12,175 nucleotides of DNA, from positions 1-12,175 of the forward strand of contig DRKV01000039.1 in the NCBI GenBank assembly GCA_011051635.1. Direction: 5' to 3'. Numbering within the stretch: the first letter of the stretch is position 1; the number at the start of each line of letters is the position of its first letter. Position numbers and translations under genes: made by a program. The DNA comes from Chloroflexota bacterium. Its GTDB lineage: Bacteria; Chloroflexota; Anaerolineae; Anaerolineales; DRKV01. Of the stretch, positions 1 through 7,393 are shown piece by piece. Under the pieces are notes generated by a model, which saw only the letters and a program-made list of their open reading frames with translations, had not been told where the DNA came from and did no database searches.

Positions 1-71
1 AACCTGCCGCCGCAGGTTGGATTCCAGTTGCCGAAAGGCAACTTCGCAGACGTTGGTGCAGTTTCAACTGC
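1..71. repeat. Cluster of three short hairpins
   Basis: Three perfect inverted repeats follow one another: 1-7/12-18 (7 bp, loop CGCC), 26-32/37-43 (7 bp, loop GAAA, a GNRA tetraloop) and 58-62/67-71 (5 bp, loop TTCA). They lie upstream of the first promoter and outside any gene I can support. Because all three stems are perfect and closely spaced, they look like a dispersed palindromic intergenic element or the structured 3' end of an upstream transcript. No T tract follows, so a simple terminator is unlikely. Family identity is not established. Confidence 0.6.
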
Positions 72-114
72 CGCCTTCTACGACATTTGCCTGCGCCCCC
101 GACCTTTTTCGTCG

Positions 115-143
115 TTGACAGGGGGACTGATAAACCTTAAAAT
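115..143 (+). promoter_or_regulatory. Sigma70-type promoter of the acyl-CoA ligase gene
   Basis: A perfect -35 box TTGACA (115-120) is followed by a 17-bp spacer and TAAAAT (138-143), which differs from the -10 consensus by one base. Transcription would begin near 150, giving a leader of about 70 nt before the coding start at 223. The promoter lies inside the longer open frame that begins at 28, which argues against that upstream start. Confidence 0.8.
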
Positions 144-210
144 TAGAACAACCCCGCTAAGCGGTTTCCGTTACGGGAGTGAGACGTTTTCCATCCAGAA
201 CAAGAGTTTT

Positions 211-217
211 GAGGAGG
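211..217 (+). promoter_or_regulatory. Ribosome binding site that sets the ligase start
   Basis: GAGGAGG at 211-217 is a strong Shine-Dalgarno sequence. It lies only 2 nt from the ATG at 220 but 5 nt from the ATG at 223, so the second ATG fits better. Either choice rules out the in-frame TTG at 28. Confidence 0.75.
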
Positions 218-222
218 AGATG

Positions 223-1920
223 ATGACTGACAAACCCTGGCTGGCGCATTACGATGAAGGTGTACCGCATCACATTGAGTACCCCAAGAAACCGATTTTC
301 CATTTTTTGGAAGAAAGCGCCCGCAAGTTCCCCGATAGAGCCTGCACCATCTTCAAGGGGGCGTCCATCTCCTACGCGGAGATGGACCGTCTCACCGACC
401 AACTGGCCGCTGCCCTGGTGGAAATGGGGGTGAAGAAGGGGGACCGCATTGGCATCTTCATGCCCAATACGCCGCAATTTGTGATGGCCTACTTTGGGAT
501 TCTCAAAGCCGGAGGGGTTGTCGTCGCCACCAATCCCTTGTACAGCCCGCGGGAAATCGAGCATCAACTCAACGATGCCGGCGTGGAGATGATGTTCGTG
601 ATGACCAATTTCTACAACACCATCAAACAGGTGCAGCCCAGGACCAAAGTCCGCAAGTTGATTGTCACCAACCTCAAAGAGACTTTGCCGCCTGTCTTGC
701 GCTTCCTGTTCACGCTGACGAAAGAGAAGAAAGGCGGTTTTCGCGTCGATTTGCAGCCCGGTGATGTGTGGATGCAGGATTTGCTGTCCGCCTACCGCCC
801 CGAACAGCGCCCTGCTTTGGAAATCACCCCCGACGACGTGGCTCTCTTCCAGTACACCGGCGGTACGACCGGTCTCTCCAAAGGGGCGGTGGCCCTGCAC
901 CGCAACCTGGTGGCTAACGCTTTGCAAATTCGCCGCTGGATGCCGAATGCCATCGATGGCGAGGAAGTCGTCCTCATGGCTATCCCGCTCTTCCACGTCT
1001 ACGGCATGGTGGCGGGGATGCTCTTCGCCATGGCGACCGCGGCCAGCATGGTGATGGTTCCCAACCCGCGCGACCTGAAGGACGTGCTGGGGAACATCGA
1101 CAAGTATCGGGCCACCATCTTCCCCGGTGTTCCCACGCTTTATAACGCCATCAACAACCACCCTGATGTGCAGGCCGGCAAATACAACCTGACCAGCATC
1201 AAAGCCTGCATTTCCGGCTCCGCACCGCTGATGCGCGAGACGAAAGAAAAATTCGAGGCCCTGACGGGTGGGGTGGTTTTCGAAGGGTACGGCCTCTCCG
1301 AAGCGCCGACTGCTACCCACTGCAATCCCATCCTCGGAGAGAACCGAACCGGTTCCATTGGGCTGCCGCTGCCCGATGTGGACGTCCGCATCGTCAGTCT
1401 GGATGATGGTGTCACCGTGCTGCCACCCGGTGAGCCCGGCGAGATGGTCATCAAAGGCCCGCAGGTGATGAAAGGCTACCACAACATGCCTACCGAAACG
1501 GCCAACACGCTGCGCGACGGCTGGCTTTACACCGGCGACATCGCCTACATGGACGAAGATGGCTACTTCTACATCGTAGACCGCAAGAAAGAACTCATCA
1601 AACCGGGCGGGTATCAGGTCTGGCCGCGCGAAGTGGAAGAAGTCATCATGGCGAACCCCAAAGTGCTGGAGGTCGGTGTGGCGGGGATTCCCGACCCCTA
1701 TCGCGGCGAAACGGTCAAAGCCTGGGTGGTGCTCAAGCCCGGCGAAACCGCCACGGCGGACGAAATCAAGGACTGGTGCCGCGAGCGGCTGGCAAAGTTC
1801 AAGGTTCCTACCCATGTGGAATTCCGGGACGAACTCCCCAAGACCACGGTGGGCAAGATTTTACGCCGCGAACTGGTGCGCCAGCACAAAGAAGCGGAGG
1901 CCCAGAAGCAGGAAGGATAG
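223..1920 (+). CDS. fadD: Long-chain fatty acid-CoA ligase (AMP-forming)
   Basis: This 565-residue cytoplasmic or membrane-associated enzyme should activate fatty acids with ATP to acyl-AMP and then to acyl-CoA, feeding beta-oxidation or lipid synthesis. The ANL (adenylate-forming) fold is complete. The AMP-binding P-loop YTGGTTGLSKG lies at 211-221, the A5 motif GYGLSE at 355-360, the A7 motif YTGD near 436-439 with hinge-region DRKKE at 453-457, and the C-terminal domain holds the catalytic lysine (K545 in VGKILRRE). The length is normal for bacterial FadD. The start at 223 rests on the ribosome binding site and the promoter; 220 is possible, and the frame is open back to 28. It is transcribed alone, with its own promoter and terminator, so its neighbours do not narrow the substrate. 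Chain-length preference cannot be read from the sequence, and a medium-chain or aryl-acid ligase remains possible. Confidence 0.93.
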   Translation: MTDKPWLAHYDEGVPHHIEYPKKPIFHFLEESARKFPDRACTIFKGASISYAEMDRLTDQLAAALVEMGVKKGDRIGIFMPNTPQFVMAYFGILKAGGVVVATNPLYSPREIEHQLNDAGVEMMFVMTNFYNTIKQVQPRTKVRKLIVTNLKETLPPVLRFLFTLTKEKKGGFRVDLQPGDVWMQDLLSAYRPEQRPALEITPDDVALFQYTGGTTGLSKGAVALHRNLVANALQIRRWMPNAIDGEEVVLMAIPLFHVYGMVAGMLFAMATAASMVMVPNPRDLKDVLGNIDKYRATIFPGVPTLYNAINNHPDVQAGKYNLTSIKACISGSAPLMRETKEKFEALTGGVVFEGYGLSEAPTATHCNPILGENRTGSIGLPLPDVDVRIVSLDDGVTVLPPGEPGEMVIKGPQVMKGYHNMPTETANTLRDGWLYTGDIAYMDEDGYFYIVDRKKELIKPGGYQVWPREVEEVIMANPKVLEVGVAGIPDPYRGETVKAWVVLKPGETATADEIKDWCRERLAKFKVPTHVEFRDELPKTTVGKILRRELVRQHKEAEAQKQEG

Positions 1921-1952
1921 CGCGCTTGCGAGACCTGTCGGGTGCGAGACGC

Positions 1953-2000
1953 AGCGAGCGTGCTGAAGAGAGGGCTTCAGCACGCTCGCTTTTGTTTTTT
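1953..2000 (+). terminator. Intrinsic terminator after the acyl-CoA ligase
   Basis: A perfect 16-bp stem (1953-1968 with 1975-1990, loop AGAGGG) is followed by a T-rich tract at 1990-2000. It stands between the convergent ligase and diguanylate cyclase genes. The minus-strand side has no T tract, so it acts mainly on the plus strand, although the stem could also slow readthrough from the other side. Confidence 0.9.
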
Positions 2001-2020
2001 CGTGCCATCCGGCTGGGGGA

Positions 2021-3385
2021 TTACGCTCTTGTCTGGGGAGCGGAACCTTTGAGTGCTTCCTGTTCCTCGTGGTGGCGGTGTTTGGCGGCGTACATGCGTT
2101 CATCGGCCACCTGGAGGAGGGTGGAGAGGGTACATTCTGCTCCCCGCAGGGAGGCCCACCCAACGCTCATACAGGCTGTGATGCTTTTTCCCTCTACCTG
2201 AATGGGGAGGGCAGCCAGGCGGTTTTTCACTTCCTGCGCCAGAATCTCGCTTTCCTGGGGTCCCATGTCGGGGAGGAGAATGGCAAATTCGTCGCCCCCA
2301 AAGCGGGCCAGGGTGGCGCGGGGATATTCCTGGGTCAGGGAGCGCAGCGTCTCGGCTGCCTTGATGAGCGCGGCGTCACCGGCAGCGTGACCGTAACGGT
2401 CGTTGATGTTCTTGAGGTTGTCCATGTCGCACAACACCAGAGAGACAAATTCTCTTTCCTGCCGCGCCTCTGTGATAGCGTCCTGGATGACGTGGTTGAA
2501 TACGTGCCGGTTCGCCAGCAGGGTCAGGCCATCCAGAGAGGCCTGCTGCTCGATTTGCTCATAGAGATAGGCATTGTGGACGGCAATAGCGGCATAGTTC
2601 GCCAGCGCCTTCATGATGCGCTTTTCGCGAGGAGTGAGCGTGCGCGGTTTCCCGAAGACAGCCGTCAAAACTCCGATAGCATCCGCTTCATCTGCCAACG
2701 GGTAGAGCGCCAAAGCACCCATCCACGGGGGGCTGTCCGGGCCGAACATGGGGTGGTTGTGTGCGTCGGGGATAAGGGCCGGCCGATTGGTTTGCAGCAC
2801 TCTCCAGGCGAGGCGGTCGATGTGGGGGTCGAGACGGGCGGGGCGTTCTTTGAGGGCGGAGGCAAAATCTACGGCAAAACGGAATCCATCGCGGGTGGGG
2901 CGCGGCAGCCGCACGGAAACGCTGTCAGCGGAGAGTAATTCGCGGGTGCGGCGGCACAACTCCTGCATCACCGTTTCCAGTTCCAGGGAGGAAATCAGAT
3001 TTTCGGCAATCTGAATCAGGGTTTCGGCCTCCTGGGCACGTTGCACGCTCTCGTTTTGCAGATGGATGATTTCCTGCGCCTGATTGAGGCTGTCTTGCTG
3101 GGCATTGACGACATCTTCGAACAAGCGGTAGAGGGCAGCCAGGAAAACACCCATGTACAGCACGCTGACCGCCGCGCCCACCTGGACGATGGGAGAGCCG
3201 GGGTGCTGGTCGGCTACCAGACTGGCGGTTTGTCCGATAACGAATAGTACCAAGGCAAAAACCAGCAGCCGCCAGCCGCCGCCGACGCCTGTATGCCGTT
3301 GCCGCCACCCGAACCATAAGACGATGAACAGGGTGAGCAGGGCGAGAGTAAGATTGATGATAGAAAGAATTTGGTTCAAGAGCAT
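2021..3385 (-). CDS. Membrane GAF-GGDEF diguanylate cyclase
   Basis: This 454-residue protein should make the second messenger cyclic di-GMP from two GTP. Three hydrophobic segments lie at about 7-26, 37-57 and 64-88. A polar helix, probably coiled coil, spans 90-125, a GAF-like sensor domain about 125-275, and the GGDEF domain 280-435. The active-site motif GGDEF is intact at 363-367, and the Mg-binding DMDNLKNIND stretch (320-329) is present. The RxxD inhibitory site usually found five residues before GGDEF is absent, so classical product feedback is not expected. The start at 3385 places the first membrane helix at the N-terminus and fits a -10 box just upstream; the frame stays open to 3658 but that extension runs through a palindrome. 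There is no clear Shine-Dalgarno sequence. The C-terminal tail after 435 is charged and probably disordered. The signal it senses is unknown. Confidence 0.9.
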   Translation of the reverse strand: MLLNQILSIINLTLALLTLFIVLWFGWRQRHTGVGGGWRLLVFALVLFVIGQTASLVADQHPGSPIVQVGAAVSVLYMGVFLAALYRLFEDVVNAQQDSLNQAQEIIHLQNESVQRAQEAETLIQIAENLISSLELETVMQELCRRTRELLSADSVSVRLPRPTRDGFRFAVDFASALKERPARLDPHIDRLAWRVLQTNRPALIPDAHNHPMFGPDSPPWMGALALYPLADEADAIGVLTAVFGKPRTLTPREKRIMKALANYAAIAVHNAYLYEQIEQQASLDGLTLLANRHVFNHVIQDAITEARQEREFVSLVLCDMDNLKNINDRYGHAAGDAALIKAAETLRSLTQEYPRATLARFGGDEFAILLPDMGPQESEILAQEVKNRLAALPIQVEGKSITACMSVGWASLRGAECTLSTLLQVADERMYAAKHRHHEEQEALKGSAPQTRA

Positions 3386-3412
3386 GGCGTTGGGAGAAAT
3401 AAAAGACGCTCC

Positions 3413-3418
3413 ATTGTA
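3413..3418 (-). promoter_or_regulatory. Putative -10 box of the diguanylate cyclase gene
   Basis: On the minus strand TACAAT occupies 3418-3413, 27 nt before the start codon at 3385, so a transcript would begin near 3406 with a leader of about 20 nt. No good -35 hexamer is seen at 16-18 bp. The lack of a ribosome binding site fits a short-leader transcript. Confidence 0.45.
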
Positions 3419-3451
3419 CCATTGTGAGACGGATGCGGAGAGCACCCTTTG

Positions 3452-3485
3452 GAATGCAGAATTCATAATTCGGAATTCTGCATTC
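3452..3485. repeat. 13-bp AT-rich palindrome between minus-strand genes
   Basis: Arms 3452-3464 and 3473-3485 are perfect inverted repeats of 13 bp around an 8-nt loop. Each arm contains GAATTC, and a partial copy of the arm (ATTCTGCA) continues beyond the right side. It begins 7 bp downstream of the methyltransferase stop codon, so its RNA hairpin may end or stabilise that transcript, although no T tract follows on the minus strand. It is AT-rich compared with its surroundings, which suggests an inserted dispersed repeat. Confidence 0.7.
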
Positions 3486-3491
3486 TGCACT

Positions 3492-4118
3492 TCACGATGT
3501 GGTGGGTGCAGTTCGAAACACCAGCCAGGCGGAGGCCCTGCCGCGGTGGTCTCGGCCTTCTGTGCGCTGGATGAGGCGCACGTGCTCCGTGAGCAGGTGC
3601 AGCCCGTTCTCATCCAGACCGTAATCGGGCGAAGCGCCCGCTTGCCGCAGATGAGCATACATCAGCAGCGTCCCGCCTGGGGCCAGCAGACGTTTCAGGT
3701 TGGCGGCGTATTGCGCCTGGATGGCGGGGTGCAGCCCGTGATAACAGCCGATGTCCAGGATGAGGTCGAAGGGCGCGGGCAGGTCGCCGGTGTCGGCGAC
3801 GCTGCGGCGGTAGAAATGCGCCGATACCCCGGCGCGCCTGGCTTTGCGGCGGGCGGTGCGGATGGCGGGGGCGGAAAAATCTATCGCGTATACTTCCCAG
3901 CCGTGTCGGGCCAGGGTGATGGCGTTGGTTCCCGTGCCGCAGCCCATATCCAGAGCGCGCCCCGGCGGGCGGGTTTTCAGATAGGCCAGCAATTCCGGTG
4001 GTGAGACGCCGGTATCCCAGGGGACGTTTCCCTGCCGATAGCGCTGCGTGTAGCGCCAGCGGGCGCGCAGGGTGACAAATGATACTTTGACAAGAGAGGC
4101 AACTTCACGTAAAATCAT
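3492..4118 (-). CDS. Class I SAM-dependent methyltransferase
   Basis: The 208-residue protein has the Rossmann-fold methyltransferase layout. Motif I DMGCGTG is at 57-63, the acidic end of strand 2 that holds the ribose is YAID (77-80), motif post-II SVAD lies near 106-109, motif IV LILDIGCYHGLH is at 119-130, and the LAPGGTLLMY strand is at 145-154. An N-terminal NVPWDTG stretch (31-37) resembles the substrate-side lid of TehB and thiopurine methyltransferase-like enzymes. The substrate is unknown; a small molecule is more likely than a macromolecule, given the size and absence of extra domains. The start at 4118 gives a normal length; the frame is open to 4484 but would then overlap the divergent EF-G-like gene. 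A weak AAGGA lies about 18 nt upstream, so the start is not well fixed. It lies upstream of the cyclase gene in the same orientation, separated by a palindrome. Confidence 0.85.
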   Translation of the reverse strand: MILREVASLVKVSFVTLRARWRYTQRYRQGNVPWDTGVSPPELLAYLKTRPPGRALDMGCGTGTNAITLARHGWEVYAIDFSAPAIRTARRKARRAGVSAHFYRRSVADTGDLPAPFDLILDIGCYHGLHPAIQAQYAANLKRLLAPGGTLLMYAHLRQAGASPDYGLDENGLHLLTEHVRLIQRTEGRDHRGRASAWLVFRTAPTTS

Positions 4119-4141
4119 GTCCGCGTCTTTTTCGTCCTTAT

Positions 4142-4167
4142 CCGCACGCCTTGGGGTGCGGCTTTTT
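4142..4167 (+). terminator. Terminator-like hairpin in a divergent promoter region
   Basis: CCGCAC (4142-4147) pairs with GTGCGG (4156-4161), the loop can close further by CC/GG, and five T residues follow at 4163-4167 on the plus strand. No plus-strand gene lies upstream, so it would stop antisense transcription across the methyltransferase gene before it reaches the EF-G-like gene. On the minus strand it would be a 5' leader hairpin of the methyltransferase mRNA. No convincing promoter for either gene was found in 4119-4260. Confidence 0.5.
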
Positions 4168-4242
4168 GCGTAACAGGAATTACTTATCGGGCCGTCCGCT
4201 CCCTGCAAAAAGAGAGAGGCAGCGGAAATTTCACAATTCTTC

Positions 4243-4250
4243 AGGAAGGG
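4243..4250 (+). promoter_or_regulatory. Ribosome binding site of the EF-G-like gene
   Basis: AGGAAGGG lies 10 nt before the ATG at 4261 and fixes the start, since the frame has no competing start codon with a comparable site. Confidence 0.65.
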
Positions 4251-4260
4251 TTGCAGATTC

Positions 4261-6324
4261 ATGAAAGAGTATACAACAGAATTCATTCGCAATGTTGCCC
4301 TGATTTCGCACAGCAGCGCCGGCAAAACCATGCTGTGCGAGGCTTTTTTGCACTTTACCGGCGCTACCACCCGTCTGGGCAGCATCAACGACGGCACCAC
4401 CGTCTCCGATTTCGAGGAAGAAGAAATCCGTCGCGGCATTTCGCTTTCCACCGCAGTGATTCCGGTGGAGTACAAGGATGTCAAACTGAATTTCCTGGAT
4501 ACCCCTGGCTACACGGATTTCATCGGCGAGGTGATTTCCGCCCTGCGGGTCGCCGACAGCGCCGTGACCGTAGTGGATGCCGTTTCCGGGGTGGAAGTGG
4601 GCACCGAAGTGGCCTGGAATTACGCTGCCGAATTTGACCTCCCCCGCTTTTTCGTCATCAACAAGATGGACCGCGACAACGCCAATTTCCAGAAGGTATT
4701 GGCGGCCCTCAAAGATTTGCCCGATGCCCGCCCCCTGGTGCTGCAACTCCCCTGGGGAGAGCAATCCGCCTTCCAGGGCGTGATTGACCTGCTGAGCATG
4801 AAGGCTTACAAAGGCAACGGCACGGAAATGGTGGATATCCCCGCCGAATTTGCCGACGCCGCCGAAGAAGCCCGCATGGAACTCATCGAAGCCGCCGCCG
4901 AAGGCGACGACGAACTCCTGATGAAGTACCTGGACGGCGAAGAACTCACCCCCGCAGAGATTTTGAACGGCCTGAAAGGCGCCGTGTGGAGCGGAGCCTA
5001 CCATCCCGTGCTGGTCTCCGCTGCCGCCGCCGAAATCGGGATTGCCTCCCTTCTGGACGTACTCTCTGCCCTGGCTCCCTCCCCCGCCGACCGTCCCCCC
5101 GCCACGGCGCAGGGCGTCGACGGCGAGGAAGAACTGCCCGCCTCCGACAGCGGGCCGTTGGCCGTGTACGTCTGGAAGACGACCGCCGACCCCTTCGTGG
5201 GCAAAATTACCTACTTCCGGGTTTATTCCGGGGTGGTCACCTCCGACAGCCGCCTGTGGAACCAGAACAAGGGCGTGGAGGAGCGCTTCGGCACGGTCAG
5301 CGTGATGCGCGGCAAAGAGCAGATTTCCATGAAGACCATCCATGCCGGAGACATCGCCTCCGTGCCCAAGTTGAGCGAAACGGCTACGGGCGATACCCTC
5401 TGCGACAAGACCCATCCCCTCACCCTGCCGGTTCCCACCTACCCCAACGCCCTCTACCGCGTGGCCGTCTTCCCCAAATCGCAGTCCGATTCGGCCAAGA
5501 TTTCCCCCACCCTCACCCGCCTGTGCGAAGAGGACATGACCCTTTCCTGGTATCAGGAACCCAGCACCAACCAGACCATCCTGCAGGGCATGGGCGGCCA
5601 GCACATTGATGTCGCCATCCGCAAGGCGGAGAAGAAGTTCCAGACTTCCCTTTCGGTGGACATCCCCAAAGTGCCTTACCAGGAGACGATTACCCGCAAG
5701 GCATCCGCCCAGTACCGCCACAAGAAGCAGACCGGCGGCGCGGGGCAGTTTGCCGAAGTACACATGCGCCTGGAACCCAACCCCGACAGCGATTACGAGT
5801 TCTCCTGGGAGGTCTTCGGCGGGGCGATTTCCTCCAGTTTCCAACCCTCCATCGAGAAGGGTATCCGCAACGTGATGAAGACGGGTGTGGTGGCCGGCTA
5901 TCCGGTGGTCAACGTCAAGGCCGCGGTCTACGACGGTAAAGAGCATCCCGTGGATTCCAAGCCGGTGGCCTTCGAGATTGCCTCCCGCGAAGCCTTCAAG
6001 GCGGCTTTCCGCGAGGCCGGCCCGGTGTTGATGGAGCCGATTTACAACCTCCGCATCGTCGTCCCCGAAGAAAACATGGGCGACGTGCTGGGAGACCTGA
6101 ACAGCCGCCGTGCCCGAGTCCAGGGCATGGACAGCGAAAAAGGCCGCTCCGTGATTACCGCCCAGGTTCCCCTTGCTGAGGTGCAGCGCTACACCACCGA
6201 CCTGCGCTCCATCACTGGCGGGCGCGGCGTCTTCACGATGGAATTCTCCCACTACGAGCGCGTTCCCTCCCACATCGCTCAGGAAGTCATCGAGGCCCGC
6301 AAGAAGGAGCAGGAAAAGGACTGA
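4261..6324 (+). CDS. Elongation factor G-like GTPase (EF-G paralogue)
   Basis: At 687 residues this is a full five-domain EF-G-type translational GTPase. The G domain has the P-loop SHSSAGKT (16-23), switch I RGISLST (about 58-64), the G3 motif DTPGYTDF (80-87) and NKMD (134-137). Domains II to V follow, with the domain IV signature HKKQTGGAGQFAEV near residue 490. Two departures from canonical EF-G are plain: serine replaces the first Ala/Gly of the P-loop, and tyrosine (Y84) replaces the switch II histidine needed for ribosome-stimulated GTP hydrolysis. The same His-to-Tyr change is known in the EF-G-like or EF-G2 subfamily, which accompanies a normal EF-G. It is therefore probably an accessory factor acting on the ribosome rather than the main translocase, and may hydrolyse GTP slowly. 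It stands alone, without the str operon genes (rpsL, rpsG, tuf), which supports the paralogue reading. A GTPase for ribosome recycling or stress is the alternative. Confidence 0.92.
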   Translation: MKEYTTEFIRNVALISHSSAGKTMLCEAFLHFTGATTRLGSINDGTTVSDFEEEEIRRGISLSTAVIPVEYKDVKLNFLDTPGYTDFIGEVISALRVADSAVTVVDAVSGVEVGTEVAWNYAAEFDLPRFFVINKMDRDNANFQKVLAALKDLPDARPLVLQLPWGEQSAFQGVIDLLSMKAYKGNGTEMVDIPAEFADAAEEARMELIEAAAEGDDELLMKYLDGEELTPAEILNGLKGAVWSGAYHPVLVSAAAAEIGIASLLDVLSALAPSPADRPPATAQGVDGEEELPASDSGPLAVYVWKTTADPFVGKITYFRVYSGVVTSDSRLWNQNKGVEERFGTVSVMRGKEQISMKTIHAGDIASVPKLSETATGDTLCDKTHPLTLPVPTYPNALYRVAVFPKSQSDSAKISPTLTRLCEEDMTLSWYQEPSTNQTILQGMGGQHIDVAIRKAEKKFQTSLSVDIPKVPYQETITRKASAQYRHKKQTGGAGQFAEVHMRLEPNPDSDYEFSWEVFGGAISSSFQPSIEKGIRNVMKTGVVAGYPVVNVKAAVYDGKEHPVDSKPVAFEIASREAFKAAFREAGPVLMEPIYNLRIVVPEENMGDVLGDLNSRRARVQGMDSEKGRSVITAQVPLAEVQRYTTDLRSITGGRGVFTMEFSHYERVPSHIAQEVIEARKKEQEKD

Positions 6325-6352
6325 CCCCCTTCAGGCGGCTCGCGTTAAAGAT

Positions 6353-6400
6353 GGGCGGCGGGGAGACTTCACGAAGTCTCCCCGCCGCCCTTGTCGTTCT
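6353..6400. terminator. Bidirectional terminator between convergent genes
   Basis: A perfect 17-bp GC-rich stem (6353-6369 with 6374-6390, loop CACG) is followed on the plus strand by a T-rich stretch from 6391. On the minus side it is followed by ATCTTTAA. It lies between the stop codons of the EF-G-like gene and the PAP2 gene and probably serves both. Confidence 0.88.
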
Positions 6401-6406
6401 TGCTTC

Positions 6407-7393
6407 TCATTCCATCCGCGCCCACCCCCATTGGACGAACAGCGCCGGCGCGCCGCCTGCCACCCACCAGCCCACCAGGGCGTAGCGCACGAAGCGCAGG
6501 CTCATAGCGGAGAGGGTGAGCGCATCGGGAAAGACCACTTTCAACCCGTACCATAGCAGCACCGTGCCTGCCAGCCCGACGAGATAGCGTTTGAGACACT
6601 CCACCGCCGTGCCGCGGGCCTGATACCCGCCCCGACGGGTAAGCCACAGCCATCCCCAGGCCAGCCCCAGAAAAGCGCCTCCCGTACTGAAGAAGGGCTT
6701 GACGCTCAACGGGTCCCATTCAGCCTGCCCGGCGTTTTGGACGAGCGTCGCTCTCCAGGCCTGGGGCGGTCTCCAGGTGGCGGCAGTGTACATCACGCTG
6801 CCGGAGCCAATGACGACCAGCAGGAGAACCAGCGCCAGCAGCAAGGCGGCGCGTTTGCCCGATGAGAGACGCTTCCAGGCGGCGGGCAAGGGGGTCAGGA
6901 GCCAGCCCGCGCCCAGGACGAGAAGTCCCAGCACCCACCCCAGGAGGGTATCGAAGGGGAAATGTACCCCCAGATAAAGCCGCGAAATGCTGATGAAGAA
7001 AATCAGGAAGATGGCTCCTGCCCAGGCCAGGCGGGTGCGCCAGTGCGAGGCCAGCGTGCTCCATATCACCACCGCGTTCTGGGCGTGCCCGGAGGGCGCT
7101 CCGAAAGAAGTTTCTGTACTCCAGGGGTGTACCTGCATGGAGACCCAGTAAGGCCGCGGCAGGTGCAACAGCACTTTGGCGGTGGAATTCACGCTCGCGC
7201 TGAACATAATCAGCAGCCCCAGGCGCAGGCCTAAAGCAGCATCCACGCACCAGTACACTGCCGGCATAGCCAGCATGATGAATTCTTCCGTCCCCAAAAA
7301 GGTGAAGAATTGCATGACGGGGCGCAGCCCCTCCCCCAGATTTTGCAGAGCAAGCACCAGGCCCAGCCCGGCCCGTACCAGTGATTCCAACAT
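6407..7393 (-). CDS. PAP2-family membrane phosphatase
   Basis: This 328-residue polytopic membrane protein belongs to the type 2 phosphatidic acid phosphatase family, which removes phosphate from lipid phosphates such as phosphatidate or undecaprenyl diphosphate. All three signature motifs are present: C1 from K73 to R80-P81 (KVLLHLPRP), C2 PSGH at 100-103, and C3 from S137-R138 to H144 and D148. H103 and H144 are the expected catalytic pair. Beyond the catalytic core (to about 165) there is a further stretch of about 160 residues with several hydrophobic helices, which is longer than a minimal PAP2 protein. The start ATG overlaps the stop codon of the upstream transporter gene (TAATG), with GGAGGAGGT about 9 nt before it inside that gene, so translation should be coupled. 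The substrate is unknown; its place behind an MFS transporter does not settle it. Confidence 0.9.
   Translation of the reverse strand: MLESLVRAGLGLVLALQNLGEGLRPVMQFFTFLGTEEFIMLAMPAVYWCVDAALGLRLGLLIMFSASVNSTAKVLLHLPRPYWVSMQVHPWSTETSFGAPSGHAQNAVVIWSTLASHWRTRLAWAGAIFLIFFISISRLYLGVHFPFDTLLGWVLGLLVLGAGWLLTPLPAAWKRLSSGKRAALLLALVLLLVVIGSGSVMYTAATWRPPQAWRATLVQNAGQAEWDPLSVKPFFSTGGAFLGLAWGWLWLTRRGGYQARGTAVECLKRYLVGLAGTVLLWYGLKVVFPDALTLSAMSLRFVRYALVGWWVAGGAPALFVQWGWARME

Noticed and set aside
28..222. N-terminal extension of the acyl-CoA ligase from a TTG at 28
   Set aside because: The TTG lies within a hairpin and upstream of a near-consensus promoter, while a strong ribosome binding site serves the ATG at 223.
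157..1815. 552-codon open frame antisense to the acyl-CoA ligase
   Set aside because: It mirrors a well-supported gene with intact catalytic motifs. Its His/Gly/Asp-rich translation is typical of the complementary frame of GC-rich coding DNA.
4231..6273. 680-codon open frame antisense to the EF-G-like gene
   Set aside because: The plus strand encodes a complete translational GTPase. The antisense product has no recognisable motif and a skewed Gly/His/Ala composition.
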